Source of the DNA: Athripsodes cinereus
Lineage: Eukaryota > Arthropoda > Insecta > Trichoptera > Leptoceridae
Reading direction: 5' to 3'
Length of the DNA: 64,000 nt
Assembly (NCBI GenBank): GCA_947579605.1
Contig: OX388321.1
Location: 17,599,614 to 17,663,613, forward strand
In this document: positions 44,301 to 57,005 of the stretch, piece by piece
How positions within the stretch are numbered: position 1 is the first letter of the stretch
How the letters are laid out: every line of letters begins with the position of its first letter
Position numbers and translations under genes: made by a program
Notes under the pieces: generated by a model
Databases searched by the model: none
Told to the model about the DNA's origin: nothing
What the model saw: only the letters and a program-made list of their open reading frames with translations

Positions 44301-44339
44301 TAGTATAAATAGACATATTTGTAAAAGAAAAATTGATAA

Positions 44340-44505
44340 GTAAATTTGTTTGTGTCAATGTGTAGTGGTTAGATGAAAGAAATCACTTTATAGTGATAAT
44401 CTCGCCACTGCACATCGTCCTAGTTTTTAAAATTTCATATTATTTTGTTAACACTGTAATGTAATGATGATGTGCAAGAAGAATAAATAAATAAATAAAT
44501 AAATA
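44340..44505 (+). repeat. LINE 3'-UTR-like repeat with (AAAT)n tail
   Basis: Same repeat as 27195-27345, here followed by 'gatgtgcaagaagaataaataaat...', a multi-unit AAAT tail. It contains a small palindrome, atcactttatagtgat. Confidence 0.6.
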
Positions 44506-45109
44506 AGCTTTTCAAAATGTGTCGATGATGACAACAATATTTGCTTCTATAAAGGTTAAAAAAAATCATGTTGTAGGTGTAATTGAGATCTCCGAATATT
44601 TTATCCGGTATTACGAAATAATATTACGTAGGTAGATATAATCAGTCCCATTTGCGCTAAGTAGTTTGATAGGTTCCCTGGAATCCATTAATTCCAAAAA
44701 AATGTATATAACTAAACTAGACATTTTAAGCTGTTTTTATCAAACTTTTGGTAATCAATGATAAGTATTAGGTTTACAAAGCATTAGATACTTTTTATGT
44801 CAGTAATTCTTGAAATTATTATAATACAAAATAACAAAATATCTGTTTTCAAAAAAACATTATGTCATACTCGTGTGAGGTAGCTACGATTAGCAGACTG
44901 ATTGCATTTATTTAAAATACCCAAAGACTTAAGGATCGGAAAAAAATTAATTGGTATATAACAGCATTCTGCATGGTTAGATAATCGGCAAGTTGAGCCT
45001 ATTAATAAGAAATTAGTACCTATATGAATAAGATTATTGAATTGTGCACGTTTTATTTTTAAAAGATATAATCAAATAATAATCCGCAAAACTATCTATT
45101 GTTAATTTT

Positions 45110-45230
45110 CAATTCGACGATGAGGCATGCCACTCATCATTAATGTCTTAATTTTTGCTGACACGGAGATGACCACTTGCATATTAATCACATGCAGTTG
45201 ATCTGCTGATTACTTCACATATCTTATTCT
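45110..45230 (+). repeat. Family C SINE-like copy, decayed
   Basis: 'cgatgaggcatgccactcatc', 'aatgtctta', 'cacatgcagttgatctgctg' in family order. Tail absent. Confidence 0.65.
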
Positions 45231-45304
45231 AAATAAACTTAATAACCTCCTTAAAGGGACATTGAAGAGAGAGTGTAAAAGATTTCCATGATGATGATGA
45301 TTCT

Positions 45305-45585
45305 GGATGATTTTATTTTGACGCCGTTTAACAGTCCCTAGACCGTCTCAAGGGCGCCGGTGAAGAGTTCAATTTTCAATTTGCTTCTGAAGCTGGTGAC
45401 AGCCTGACTATCTCTCAATGGCACAGGTAGGAGACTCCACGTAACCGGTCCAACAAGACCAAAGGCTCTCTTATAGAAGTCTCCATGATGGCGGTTTGAC
45501 CGGTCGGCCCTCCAGGCCTGACAATGAGGACATATTTGGTTTAAATGCGTGGATAAATAGGAGTTTACGACTCCTGAGATATCTG
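45305..45585 (-). mobile_element. LINE ORF2 C-terminal fragment (CR1-like)
   Basis: The minus-strand frame gives 'FYKRAFGLVGPVTWSLLPVPLRDSQAVTSF' and 'RSKLKIELFTGALETV' then stop. The 'FG..GP..WN.LP..LR......F...LK..LF' pattern closes CR1/Jockey-like reverse transcriptases. The fragment at 62711-62790 has the same ending. Confidence 0.7.
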
Positions 45586-45619
45586 GGTGGAGGTGGGTGT
45601 TTCTCTTCAATATTGGCTA

Positions 45620-47300
45620 CTCCACTTTGGATGGTGACATAATGATATTGTCTGTAATGAGAGATTGAAGAAGTTTGACTTTGTATACCGATGTCGAAAG
45701 TTTGTCAATTTATTTCATATAATTTATTTATAAGATTTCATTTTAAGTTGATAAATCTAACAATCCTGTTGAGATCATATCGAAATAATTCAAATTACAT
45801 AAGTTGATATCATAAACCACTTTATGTGGTATGGTACTTATGTACATGTATGTTAAGTGTAAAGTAGGAGTAGAACAACTCTTCACCATCCCCATACTAC
45901 AATAATATCAGACGGCTGGTAACTCTCTACATATACACTGTAAGGGGTTGACGGAATACTATTACTGACATTGACGAGGGTGTTAGGTAACTAATAAGTA
46001 ACTATCCTTAAAGTAAATACATAAAAACTCAAAGTTAGCTAAAATATTTTCAGTCGGTTTGTATATATGAAGGTATGTATGTTTATATACACCTTTCGTC
46101 TGTGAATACTTTTAAGCCGCGAGAAAGACGACAAGTCCATCTTTGTTAATGTTATATGACTGATGGTGTACAAAAAGAATAAAATAAATAAACAATCGCA
46201 GTTCCTCTCACAAATAGGGTAGCCAGTGGGATAGCCGCATGTCAGCAAACATTGAACACTTTAAAATACTTCTACGGGACTGAACTACAACAGAAAAGTT
46301 TTTAAACTTTACTTATATAAAGTACCTACCTTCCATTATCAATCGACAATGTTGACAATGTTACTGCCCGTAATAGACAAAGAGATTTTCCCCAATGTGA
46401 TATAATTATAAGAAATTCGAAATAGATGGCAAAAAGAAAAGTAGAATCGTAATTAAAAAGTCTCATCATCATATATTGTTAATTGATAAATATATTACAA
46501 TTTAAAAAAAAATACCAAATTTCGGCATGGGATTTGAGCTACTATCCTTAACTTTCACGGCTTCCACGAGTGAAGTATCCAGCCATACTAACAGTATGTA
46601 ATAAACACGCAAGCTATCCTCTCCGTTCCACAAGCTATTTAATATTATCTTTTTTTATATTTCTATTGTGTTTTGGTAGTTTTATGAAAACTTTGTTTTA
46701 ATGAAACCGAATTTAATACTAGTTATAATAATAATAATTTCTCCTCTTCAGCAGTTTACACACATTAACTAACATTTATAATAAAATGTACTTAGTCCTC
46801 AGACGAAGTGGCAATCTACATAAGAACGATTTGATATTATTTAAGTGTATTATGAATATTTTTTAAATGATTTGATTAATATAAAACAAAGTTATGTCAA
46901 ATAACTTTTTTTTTAAAGTTTTATCAAATATATTTGAATTTTATCAAATATTTAACTAATTCTTCCTTCAACGTTCTTCTATGGCCAACGCGTCGATTAC
47001 CAAATTTAAGTTATTCCTAGTCAATCACCAAATTAAAAAGTTAAAGGAGTCTTAGGTCTCACTTACTAAATATATTGTATGTAGGTATGTAGAAAAAAGC
47101 CGATTTCTGGCAAAATTCTGTTAAAAAAGTAACACCCGATGTAAGAAAGGTTGGCCACCCCTGTTCTGTTGTGTGGCTCCTCTCTAATCAGAGGTTATTT
47201 GTATCAATTGTGTTTTATTATTTATTTTAATCTTTACTGCTCATTGCGGCTATAACATCAATCATAGCCAAAGTATCATAAAATTATAATCTATACATTT
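45620..47300. other. AT-rich DNA with family C scraps
   Basis: Minus-strand family C pieces lie at about 46200-46250 ('cacaaatagggtagccagtg') and 46555-46632 ('gtatccagcc', 'aagctatcctctccg'). A hAT-like terminus 'ggttggccacccctg' occurs near 47149-47163 without a partner. Nothing else recognised. Confidence 0.45.
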
Positions 47301-47660
47301 CAGTTCTCTTTTTGGTGAACTATCACTGGGCATTTTCAAAACATAGCCCGACCACGACCATCGTCTCTCCTGATTACAGAGACTACATATCTTTGTAAAA
47401 TGCGCTGTGTGTATCTTTTTGTGATATGCTCATGCCCCCGAACATCCAAAATCCTTTGAAAAGGGTTGTACTGTTCTTTTATCCATAAGAATTCCGAGAG
47501 CCCGGACGTCCTCTTTCATAATAGGTACAACGATATCGTAACGCCAGGAATACCATTGATAGAGGTGACTCAATTGGCGCAGAGACGCTCTGAATGGAAG
47601 AGGTTGGTTTCTGCCATGTGCCCCATTCAGGGAGGAGCGTTGATAGGCGAGATGATGATA
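47301..47660 (+). mobile_element. RTE-like LINE copy with 5' inversion
   Basis: Third copy of the family at 856-1262. Bases 47461-47660 read forward and match the 3' part, including 'EVTQLAQRRSEWKRLVSAM' and a short ATG tail. Bases 47301-47460 match the adjacent upstream part in reverse complement. The inverted piece ends outermost at the same internal point (about base 1070 of the first copy) where the forward piece begins. cagttc occurs at 47301-47306 and 47661-47666 and may be the remaining target duplication. Confidence 0.8.
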
Positions 47661-47689
47661 CAGTTCAACGTACAGAGTGCGAATTGATC

Positions 47690-48035
47690 GTTACATTTCT
47701 ATATCTTCTGGTTGTATAAATACTTACTTGTTATCTTGGATGGTATATTTATAATTAATTTTTAAAATAATATTTTTCTCCGTTCAATCTCTAAGGAATC
47801 CTTAATAAAGATGAAAGCTTTTCTCCTTCCATTTAAAGTAATTTTGTACAAATTATGTGTACTCTTCTAAGATCATTCAAAATGCTTTGATGTATCAAAG
47901 ATCTGCTCTAATGTATCAAGGAATATAATTTGATAGAGGGTCGTCTGGTTGTCGGGAAACTTTGATATCTGTCTGTAGTTTGAATACACATAATAAAAGA
48001 CCTCTAAAATATATTGCTTTTAATATTGACAGTTA
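47690..48035. other. AT-rich DNA, nothing recognised
   Basis: No gene or bounded element seen. Confidence 0.5.
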
Positions 48036-48046
48036 GTTAGAAGCCT

Positions 48047-48811
48047 CATCATCCATTGCTCTACAGCTCGTTGTGAGCCTTGGCCTCCTCCAACATTCAC
48101 CTCCATCTTCCCCTATCTTGACATGAACTCTTCCAATCCCTGATACCAATGACGTCCACATCTCTCTGTACACCATCCATCCAACGGAGTTTGGGTCTAC
48201 CAACGCTACGTCTACCTTGTGGTCTTGTATGAAGGATTTTCTTTGGCACTCTTTCCTCACTCATTCTCTCCACGTGCCCAGCCCATCTCAGTCTTCCAAC
48301 TTTGATACATTTTACTATGTTGGGCTCACCGTACAAGTTGTAGACTTCTTCGTTGTATCGAATTCTCCAAACTCCGTTGTCCCGCACAGGTCCGAATATC
48401 CTTCTGAGTATCCTTCTTTCAAATATTAAAAGGGATGCCTCATCCTTTTAACTCAAAACCCAGCATTCGGATCCATACATGAGTACTGGCCGCTGTAGTG
48501 TTTTATAAATAGTGACCTTTGTTCTTCTCGACAACACTCGAGATGTTAAATGTTTTTTTAATCCGAAGAAGCATTTATTAGCAATGAAGATTCGGTGTTT
48601 TATCTCAGCGGATGTGTCATTTAGATTGGTCACCATTGATCCCAGGTAAGTGAAGTTGTTTACGCGTTCTATGGTATGAGAGCCTATGTTGATTGTGGTT
48701 GAGGTCCGGTTATTTGGAACTGTTTTGGTGACTGGCATATATTTAGTCTTGTTAGAGTTAATGCAGAGTCCCATTCGGTTCGTAGCTCTCTCCAGATCAA
48801 CAAATGTCTCT
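48047..48811 (-). mobile_element. 5'-truncated LINE, reverse transcriptase C-terminal part
   Basis: Bounded by an exact 11-bp duplication, gttagaagcct, at 48036-48046 and 48812-48822. On the minus strand: 'MGLCINSNKTKYMPVTK', 'VNNFTYLGSMVTNLND', 'EIKHRIFIANKCFFGLKKHL', 'YKTLQRPVLMYGSECWVLS', then after a break 'VGRLRWAGHVERMSEERVPKK', 'GRRSVGRPKLRWMDGVQRD' and the end 'RPRLTTSCRAMDDEASN'. These are the thumb and C-terminal blocks of an RTE/CR1-type reverse transcriptase; the YxDD catalytic box lies upstream and is missing. A stop near 48448 and a frameshift split the reading. Confidence 0.9.
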
Positions 48812-48822
48812 GTTAGAAGCCT

Positions 48823-49844
48823 GCTTTTTTAAATTAAAACATTTCAAAACTAACAAATTATAATATTAAAAACACTATTTGAAATCATAATATTATCATC
48901 TGCGACGACGGCTGTATTCATCAATAATTTAAATATTACGGTCATAGAAACATAAAATGTTTTCGATTTTCGCAGCATTCACTATTCTCATGCATACATA
49001 ATTATGTAACGAAAATTCAATCATAAAACTTATTTAGAATATTGCACTGTATTCTGTTTATCTGGTTTCTTTTATTTTCTGAATTTATTTTTAAATAAAT
49101 GGTTAAAAACTAGAATATTCACAACGTTGCAAGTTGTATTGCGGTTAGTGCATGCAGAACTATCTGAACATGAAAACCTTTTGTATACATTTCTTTCAAA
49201 AAGTGAAAAATTGTCGACTGTTAAATAAAAAATAAACGATAATAGATAAAATCTTTTCCTTAATATGAAGACTGTCATACATTTTTATTTCTTAATATTA
49301 GTAATCAACTGAAACTTGGAGAAATAATTAGTCAACAATTATAATAATAATAATTTTATTTACCAAAAAATATTTACAGAACAGAGTATAACAATTTTTT
49401 AATATTTAAATTTACATTTATGAACTCAATATTACCTCACTGGATTTGCACCCGTATCGAGGTAATATTTATATATACAATGGATGAAATAAAAATTATG
49501 ATACACTTACATGTAAATGAAAAAAGCTTACATGTATTTTAAATATAATTATATTGAAAGCAATATATATTGCTAATTATAACGAACTTCTTCCAAGAGT
49601 TTTCGGTCAATAGCAACTAAAAAACCGCTTCGAATTTCATTGAAAACTGTTTGCATTCTTAGTTGTGGTTACTAGTGTTACTAAGTTATTTTGTTATTTC
49701 TCTCGGAAAAACTGTTTTGTACGGTGTTTCGAGTTAACAGTATTAGTTTTCAATATATAGATACCTACATTTTCGTAGCTTCCAACATTTAAATAGTACT
49801 TTTTTATCGATTTACCAGCTTAATACTCTTGAGGCCTTTGACAT
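48823..49844. other. AT-rich DNA with a probable retroelement tail
   Basis: A (TAATAA)n/T-rich stretch at about 49338-49400 may be the 3' end of a minus-strand LINE. A small inverted pair (atattacctc/gaggtaatat) sits at 49428-49468. Nothing else recognised. Confidence 0.4.
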
Positions 49845-49985
49845 TTTAAATTCAGCAATGAGATATGCTACTCATCCAAATGTCTTGGTTTTGTATTGAC
49901 ACAGAGAGGATAGCCGCATATTTACTACATGCAGTTAGTTTACTGGCTATTATAGTTGTGGGATATTCCATGATGGTGTAGCGTG
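49845..49985 (+). repeat. Family C SINE-like copy, decayed
   Basis: Carries 'acattttaaattcagcaatgag', 'catccaaatgtcttgg', 'tgacacagagaggatagc' and 'gtgggatattccatgatgg' in order. 5' third and tail missing. Confidence 0.7.
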
Positions 49986-50031
49986 AACGATTTTACAGTT
50001 ATTAATGAGAAGTTAAGAATAAATAAATATA

Positions 50032-50167
50032 CTTACTTACTTACTACTAGCCCTCTTCTTTCCACTGCTGGATAAAGGCCTCTTTAAAACTTTTCCATGC
50101 TTTCCTATCTCGAGCAACACGATACCACTGTTTTCCCATCAACTGGACAATATCGTCAACCCATCTT
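50032..50167 (-). mobile_element. LINE tail with (TAAG)n end
   Basis: Bounded by an exact 11-bp duplication, aaataaatata, at 50021-50031 and 50168-50178. Minus strand: 'RWVDDIVQLMGKQWYRVARD' then 'RKAWKSFKEAFIQQWKEEG', the typical close of many insect non-LTR reverse transcriptases, followed by TAAG units. Only 136 bp were inserted, an extreme 5' truncation. Confidence 0.82.
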
Positions 50168-50179
50168 AAATAAATATAT

Positions 50180-50944
50180 CTGCGATTAATGTTTGTCCTA
50201 GTTTTATATTCATTTAGACAAATTACACGTATAATAATGAGGACAATATAAGCAATGATATGTAAGCTACAAACTCTCTTTCAAAGTTCTGTGTTTACCT
50301 TGATGGTAGAGAAAGTTTTGCTTAGAGATTTGTTTATCAACCAAATGAAGGTACCTGTCACTGATGAAAATAATATAATACAAATCATTATCGTATATGT
50401 AAGTATAGTAGAATTTAGAAATGAGATAGTGGAAATTGATAAGGTTCCTTTAGACTGGTGAAGGTTTCCTCTACTTACATCATTTGAATTTGAAACATTT
50501 CAGAAATTAAATTGATGTACGTATTTCATACTACATATACTCGTATTTTTGTGTAATGTAGCAAAGGAAATTATTTCAGGAGCAAGACTTATTTAAGTAA
50601 AAAGCTTGTGTAATTAGAATGTTATTTTGTATTTTCTTGACTTTCTTTGTTGTCTCACGTTTTACGCGTATTTTTTACGAAGAAAAGATGTTTTCTTATC
50701 TTACGTCATGTTTTAGTTTTTTCAGTAAACTACGCTTAGGAAAAAAATGTTTAAGAACATTACGAACACTTATCCTACACCGCTCTGATTTTATTTTATT
50801 TTAGGTGTGTCTTTTTTTGAATCACCTTTTTTATATTTAAAAACTTAAGTTAATCCTTCATCCCATAAAATGTTCAATTTACATGAAGTGCCTACATTTT
50901 TAAATAAAGCTTTTGTGAAGAAAAATCAATCAAAAAATATAAAA
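50180..50944. other. AT-rich DNA, nothing recognised
   Basis: Open frames at 50255-50461 and 50619-50804 show no domain. Confidence 0.5.
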
Positions 50945-51174
50945 TGAATCGAAGAATTTAAACTTTTTTAAATACACACTATTTATTTTAGTAGACAATA
51001 TTGTTTCGTCTCTTAATGAGACATTATCAATAATAAACAAAACAAAACAAATAATAATCAATTAGGTAAGGTGAAAATACAGTGATATTGGTAGAGGGAG
51101 AGACAATAGAAGACAATATTGTCTACAAAATAAAATAGTGTGTATTTAAAAAAGTTAAAGTTTTTTAATTCATT
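50945..51174. mobile_element. Foldback MITE-like inverted repeat
   Basis: Outer arms of about 70 bp, 50945-51014 and 51105-51174, pair well through 'aaatacacactattt' and 'gtagacaatattgt'. The centre of about 90 bp is unpaired. No target duplication fixed. Confidence 0.75.
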
Positions 51175-52717
51175 TAATATGAATACACAAAAAGTGACGG
51201 ATTACATTGAAAATATTACAAAATAATATAATTACGTAATATGTTTGAAGCTATATAACAGTTCATTTTTTTCTTCATACTTTAACTCATTTATCGCTCT
51301 AAATATATAAACAATAATAGTGGGTAAATCAGAAGCATCATTCTGATGCAAACTTCAATTTAAATCTTGAAAATAAGATGTTTCATTCATAATTGGATTT
51401 GGACATTAATTGTATTTTCTAGATGTCAAATCTAGCTGTCAAATTCATACAAAATATAATTTGTCCTTTCTGCATTTCATTCCAGCGCAACAGAAAAGTA
51501 AGATAATATAGATTCTACTCAGATATCTACGAAGATATATACTGTATTTCTGGATATAAATAAGGTCCGACGACATTAAGTAAATAAATAAATTTCGGTC
51601 TATTGGACATTCATTAATACAAGTACCTACTAGGCAGGCCTAAAGCACAAAGCTTGTCAACCATTTGTGGTTGAATTATTTCTCACACTTTCTCAAGTAC
51701 ATTGTGTAGGTACACATGTGATGTGATTGGGTTGACACTTTTCTGACCACTATCGTCTGATATATATTATCTTTGTATCCACATTAACGCTCCTGATACA
51801 AGGTAATAAATTAATCCTCTCTTGACATAATTAATTTATGTTCCGTAATAAGGGTCGAATTTTTGGTGTCTAGTAATTGATGGTCCACGTAGGGAATGCG
51901 TGTGTGTGTGTGTGTGTTAATGTGTATTTTTAACGCGATTTTTATACGGATGTTCGGTAGTAATTTAATATAATTTATTGGCATCCTTTATCATAATTTA
52001 ATTATCAGATGTTTCTTATTAACGCCCTGTGAGACGTTTTTGCGAAAAAAATCTCACCATGCGGTTTTTGTACAGAACTTTAAGACATCTGGTAGTTTAG
52101 TGAAATTTTAAGGAACTGAATTTCTTAAGAAAATATGTGTTTTTTTTAATGAATAAATGTAAAATAAAATGGGGAAATTAATTTAACCTTTTTTGATATT
52201 TTTATGAATGTTCTAATAATGTATAAAAATGTTTACATATATTTGTATTTATCCAATGTGCACATGTTTTATATCATCCAGAGCAAAAATAAGAAAACTT
52301 ATTCCAAAAAAGCGCATAACCATATCGAGAAGTGTTAAAATACTCTTGACGGTATTCATAATATTTTATTTTGGATTCAAAAAAAGTAGGTCAACTTTAA
52401 ATAAAGGAAATCGAATAATAGTAGCAGTAATAATTAGTTCTAAATTATTTTCACGAGGGCTTTAATATACTGGTAATAACATTTTTATCTCGTGTAATTA
52501 TTTATGTTAATGTTTAGTCTAGACATAATTATAGTAAACATTTTGGAATCTTTTATTATATCCTCAATATTTATTTGACGTACGTATGATGATTAATATT
52601 TCACAGTGTATTGGAACAGGTGTACAATTCATAAATACTTCATTTCTGGAATATTTTATCATTACAGCAATGGAACAGAGAAACATCACTTCTTCAGGTG
52701 TATCTATGTTTGTCAAA
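51175..52717. other. AT-rich DNA with (GT)n
   Basis: A GT repeat lies at about 51899-51917. Nothing else recognised. Confidence 0.5.
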
Positions 52718-52815
52718 TAATAATAATCACTTTATTGTAAAAATAATTTTGCACAAAAGGCGTACATATTGCCGAATATGTACGTCGGAAGATATATAAA
52801 AGACGTATGTCTTCC
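52718..52815 (-). repeat. LINE 3'-end fragment with (ATT)n tail
   Basis: Minus strand reads 'gtacgccttttgtgcaaaat', 'caataaagtgattattatt', a typical non-LTR 3' end. It is interrupted on the right by the separate insertion at 52830-52968. Confidence 0.55.
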
Positions 52816-52829
52816 AGTAAACTTAAATA

Positions 52830-52968
52830 CTATTTACTTACTTACTTCCGATGGCCGAATAGCCCTTGTAGGACCTTTGCCTCCGAAACAATAGATCTCC
52901 AAGCCTTTCTATCTTGAGCAATGGACTGCCAGTCGTCTTTAGCATTCAGCTCCTCTAGATCTCGGTTG
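52830..52968 (-). mobile_element. LINE tail with (TAAG)n end, TAAG family
   Basis: Bounded by an exact 14-bp duplication, agtaaacttaaata, at 52816-52829 and 52969-52982. Minus strand: 'EELNAKDDWQSIAQDRKAWRS' and 'VSEAKVLQGLFGHRK', then stop and TAAG units. Nearly identical to the end of 62022-62434, so both copies come from one recently active family. Confidence 0.85.
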
Positions 52969-53599
52969 AGTAAACTTAAATATACATATTCAATATACTC
53001 TCTTACACAAGCATTAAGTTGCTTAAAAGGAGTGGAGTAAAATTATTGTAAATGGTATATTATGTTAAGTTTTGTTTTTATATTGTAATTGTGAAAAATA
53101 GAATAAATAAAAAAAAAAAAATATTCATTGTTGGATAAGCAGAAGAAGGGTTATTTTTTTCTTAGAGTATAGAATGGAAATAAGCCTTTTCTTTTTAGAA
53201 GGTTTCAACACCAAAATTGAGTCATCACTTTGTTTTGACCGAACACTTTGTTTTATTGGTCTGTCTTATGATATATCTATATTAAAAATATGGGTTAACA
53301 TTGTACATTTTTAAAACATGACCAAGCCAGGATCATCATTTCCCCTGTATCGCAGACATTGAGTGCTATGAATTATTTACTCTCGTTTCTCCTGTATACT
53401 TTCTGCTCTTCCTTAATTTTCATGGATATTGTTATGCTTATTCTCTTACTCAACGACTTCAGAATTTTATCTGTTTGCATCTTAGTAACATTACTCAAGA
53501 GACAATTACTCATCTACACAACTAACAGACTGTGCAAACTCCTTAAATAAGAAAGTGCACTGTATCCGTTTTAGGTTCTCTAATCCCATCAATTTCTGT

Positions 53600-54028
53600 T
53601 TTAAAGGTTTTGTAGTGTTGAGTTGTTCCCTCCGCGGAGGTGTGGATATGTGCCGTGCCTCGCAGGTAGTGGTGTCGAGGGTTACCTAGTACCATTGGCT
53701 ACCCTCGATACCATTGCTTTGTGGGATATGGCATGTGCCTGCATTTCTGTGGGGGGAGTGACTCGGAGCTGCAGAGCTGACTTATGCCCCTTTACCTTGT
53801 CACCACAGATATGGAATATAGAATAGAAATAGTTCTTATGATATCATTTAATTGTATAGAATTGATATAGAGTATGTATAAGTATGTATAAATAAGTATT
53901 ATTGTAAAGTAATTTAATAATTGTTTTATATTAAGAACCTGTTGACAAGTCAACTTATGACTTAACAGGACCATGTTTGTTTTATGACTTTAATTGATAC
54001 CAATAAATAAAAAAAAAAAAAAAAAAAA
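53600..54028 (+). mobile_element. Unclassified retroelement 3' end with poly(A)
   Basis: A comparatively GC-rich start (53620-53800) runs into an AT-rich tail, 'caataaat' and about 20 A residues at 54009-54028. The open frame 53623-53826 is Cys-rich and Pro-containing but shows no domain. The composition shift plus poly(A) suggests a non-LTR element 3' UTR or a SINE. No target duplication found. Confidence 0.45.
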
Positions 54029-56224
54029 CATATGTTTAACATGTTCACATTAACAATTTTTTGTCATAGAAACATAGTTAAGTAATAACGTCCTCAAACT
54101 GAGTTATTAATTTCCATTATATTTTTACTCTCTGATAATTATTTTATTAAAGGAACAGTTTTCTATGAAGGATGGTCTTTCGAACATTTGATTAGTAAGT
54201 AGAGAATACTTAAATATTTATAATATCCGGCCACAAATATTAAATTCCTTAACCTTATTTAGTATTATTTTCAACATATGGCAAACATACGCACTGAAAA
54301 AGTAATAAAATATTAAAATTACTTTTGATTTATTACTTTTAACTAGGAATCATTTTCATGTAGGTAGTTATATTTGTTTATTGTTGTATTCATGAATCCT
54401 TACATCCTATATACTAGGTATATCAAAAATATTCAATAACTATAGAGATTGATACTTATAAAAATCATTTAGAGATAGACGATATGTGAATAAGTTTTTG
54501 AATTTACACTGGTGTTTTCTTTTATGAAGGGGTCCCTGGATTTAATGTTCGATTGGATCAATGAATTTTTCAGAAGTTATTCAGGAGGATGAATTCTATC
54601 AATAAAATACAAGAATATAATTTAATTTTTTAAACACATGTAGATGGAATCCTGTACTTATAATATCCAGTGTATTTTGAAAGAGATTTTTTCGATCTAA
54701 ATAATTATATCAACATAATATCACGCACGCAATAATTGATTCAATTTTATTTTGTCAACGTTCGAATATTATAAAGTGTTTAATGATGAACATCTCCGGA
54801 TATTGGCTTTTCTAAAAAATATCAATATTGGAATATTACGTTCATTGATTTCAACATAACAACATGTCAAATTCAACCACATTGTGTAACAAAAATATAC
54901 TTTGAAGGATGAAAAAACCCATCACGTCGATAACATCAAACGGCGGATTATTCTATTGGAAATAGAAAAGGCAGAATAAACTGGGGCACAAAACAAAAAC
55001 ATTTGTGAAAAAAGCTCTCACTCACCCCCACCCTCACGTTCTCTTGGAATGTCATCGAAATATTACGTGAAATATCTTATCGATGCGACAGCACGCGACT
55101 TCTTCAAGACAGGGGTGAAATCACCAATATGACAATATTTCATTTTCAATTATATTTTTCCTACTATTTTCAAAGTGACGTTTTTCATGTGGAGAAGTTT
55201 ATGATGAAAATAATGAGTTCGTTAAATTTATAAATGATATATTTGGTGATATAAAGTTAACTTTTAAAATTAAGTTGAACTATATAATTTACGATTATCT
55301 GATCATGTTTTGATTTAGAAAAACATTTGTATCTTTTTTGTTAGTATAATTATTATTTTGATAAATAAAACGTAGCGAAACTCATCATTTTGTAAAGTTT
55401 AATTTAACGACCAACGGTTCTTGGTGGAAGTTCATATTACTTATTTATTAATGAAATACGATATATAGTTATTCCACTGTTAACTTAATTAATTTTGCGA
55501 GCCGGCTTTTAAGAGCTTTCGAGAGCAGAAGCTCTTGATATTCATTATTTTGTATTAAAATAATAATATTTTATAGTTTACAATATAATTATTTTGATTG
55601 CAATATAAGATTAATATTTGAAGGTCCCTATGTATTAAACTTTTTATTTCCTCAGATATGAAGGAAGGTATGTAATGTCATTATGTACATTCACGCACTA
55701 TTATTATTATTATTAAAATAAAGCAGTAATAAAAGAGTTTAATTTAATATCTGAAACCATCATTGGCTTAGCATATTTTTATGATTCACCATAAAAGAGA
55801 CCTTTATCTGTGAAACAAAGCACTTTTTTACGATTATTCACCATTTTTCCAGCACACAAAAGCATGAGATAGTTGAACTTTATTTATAAGGTATTATTAC
55901 GACAGTGAGGTATACCATTGCGCACTAACTATTTTTTATGATAGTTTCTCTTTAGAATTAGACATGGAATTTCATACAAAATGAAATAGAGCACACTATG
56001 GCGAAGACTTTTTAGTATGTTAAGTAATCTTCACAGTTTTCTTAATATCTTCATAGTATTTTATGAGACATATGGAGGAGGCTTTTGTTCAGTAGTGGAC
56101 AGTAATAGCTGCATAAGAAAGCAAGTAATTTTATCAATATTTATTTCGTGAAACTCCATATTTAATAAATATATGATTTTGAGTTTCACTTGTTGCAATT
56201 AAAACTCATCATGTACTACTATTA
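54029..56224. other. AT-rich DNA, nothing recognised
   Basis: A 2.2-kb stretch with no recognisable gene or bounded element. Confidence 0.5.
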
Positions 56225-56404
56225 TTAATGGGTATCATTACGGCATATTATATTGTATTCTTCGTATCAACAAAAAAAATTAACACTCATGGTGGGTGGA
56301 AAACCTCTTAATATCTTTATTTTTTTAACACCTGCCTTTTACAAGACACTCGAAAACTTACGAAAAAGGGTGAGAAAACAATTCTTTGCCAGATTGTCCA
56401 GGGA
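56225..56404 (-). repeat. Family C SINE-like copy, decayed
   Basis: Minus-strand blocks 'ggtgggtggaaaacctc', 'acacctgccttttacaagacactcgaaaactta', 'acaattctttgccag' in family order. The 3' end is poorly kept. Confidence 0.75.
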
Positions 56405-56535
56405 ACAAACTCAAAATAGTATTTTTATTTTTTATCAATCAATATCTTTATTCACGCAGGTATGAAAAATCCACGACAAAGTGAAAACTATATTTAACTT
56501 AATGTAAATATACCATTTTAACTACCTATACTACA

Positions 56536-56553
56536 TTAACACGGCATATCCTA
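56536..56553 (-). repeat. Family C 3' end, left of a SINE-B insertion
   Basis: 'acggcatatcc' is the conserved 3' block of family C; the remainder of this copy resumes at 56806. Confidence 0.65.
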
Positions 56554-56805
56554 TAACATAACATAACATAACACGTGTAGACAATTCACACAGACCGAGC
56601 TAGTCCCAAACTAAGATATGAATCTTGTATTATGGGTACTAACACGGCGATACACATATACAATGCACTAAACACATATACATGTAACACCCAGACCCAG
56701 GACAATCTGAAAAAGGTCATTCTTCATTTTGCCCTGGCCGGGAATCGAACCCGGGACCCCGTGACTCAAAGGCAAGTGCGTTAGCCTCCGCGCCACACCG
56801 GTCGC
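56554..56805 (-). mobile_element. SINE-B, tRNA-derived, best-preserved copy, nested in family C
   Basis: Minus strand: tRNA-like head 'gcgaccggtgtggcgcggag' with A box, B box ggttcgattcc at 56741-56751 (reverse strand), then the body and a (TGTTA)n tail of about four units. It interrupts a family C copy (56536-56553 and 56806-56957). No clean target duplication remains, so part of the site was lost. Confidence 0.88.
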
Positions 56806-56957
56806 CTAGGTGAGGTGATCAGCAAATCAGCTGAATGTAATAAACATGCAAACCGTCATCTCCATGCCGACAAAAATTAACTCATTCAGGATGGGTGGCA
56901 AACCTCATCGCTGAATTTATAATATTTTTTCAAACACCTGCCTTTTACAGGACACTG
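56806..56957 (-). repeat. Family C, right part after the SINE-B insertion
   Basis: 'gaggtgatcagcaaatcagctg', 'aaacatgcaaaccgtcatctcc', 'ggatgggtggcaaacctcatcgctgaat' and 'cacctgccttttacaggacact' in order. The 5' end is truncated. Confidence 0.8.
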
Positions 56958-57005
56958 TCACAGGCTAATGAGGTGATCGATTTTTTGTCGAATATTCATA
57001 AAAAT

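Noticed and set aside
47149..47163. hAT-like terminus ggttggccacccctg
   Set aside because: No partner end with an 8-bp duplication was found nearby, so no element could be bounded.
53623..53826. Cys-rich open frame considered as the missing EGF exon of the CUB gene
   Set aside because: Cys spacing is not EGF-like, and the region leads into a poly(A) tail, which suits a retroelement 3' end.
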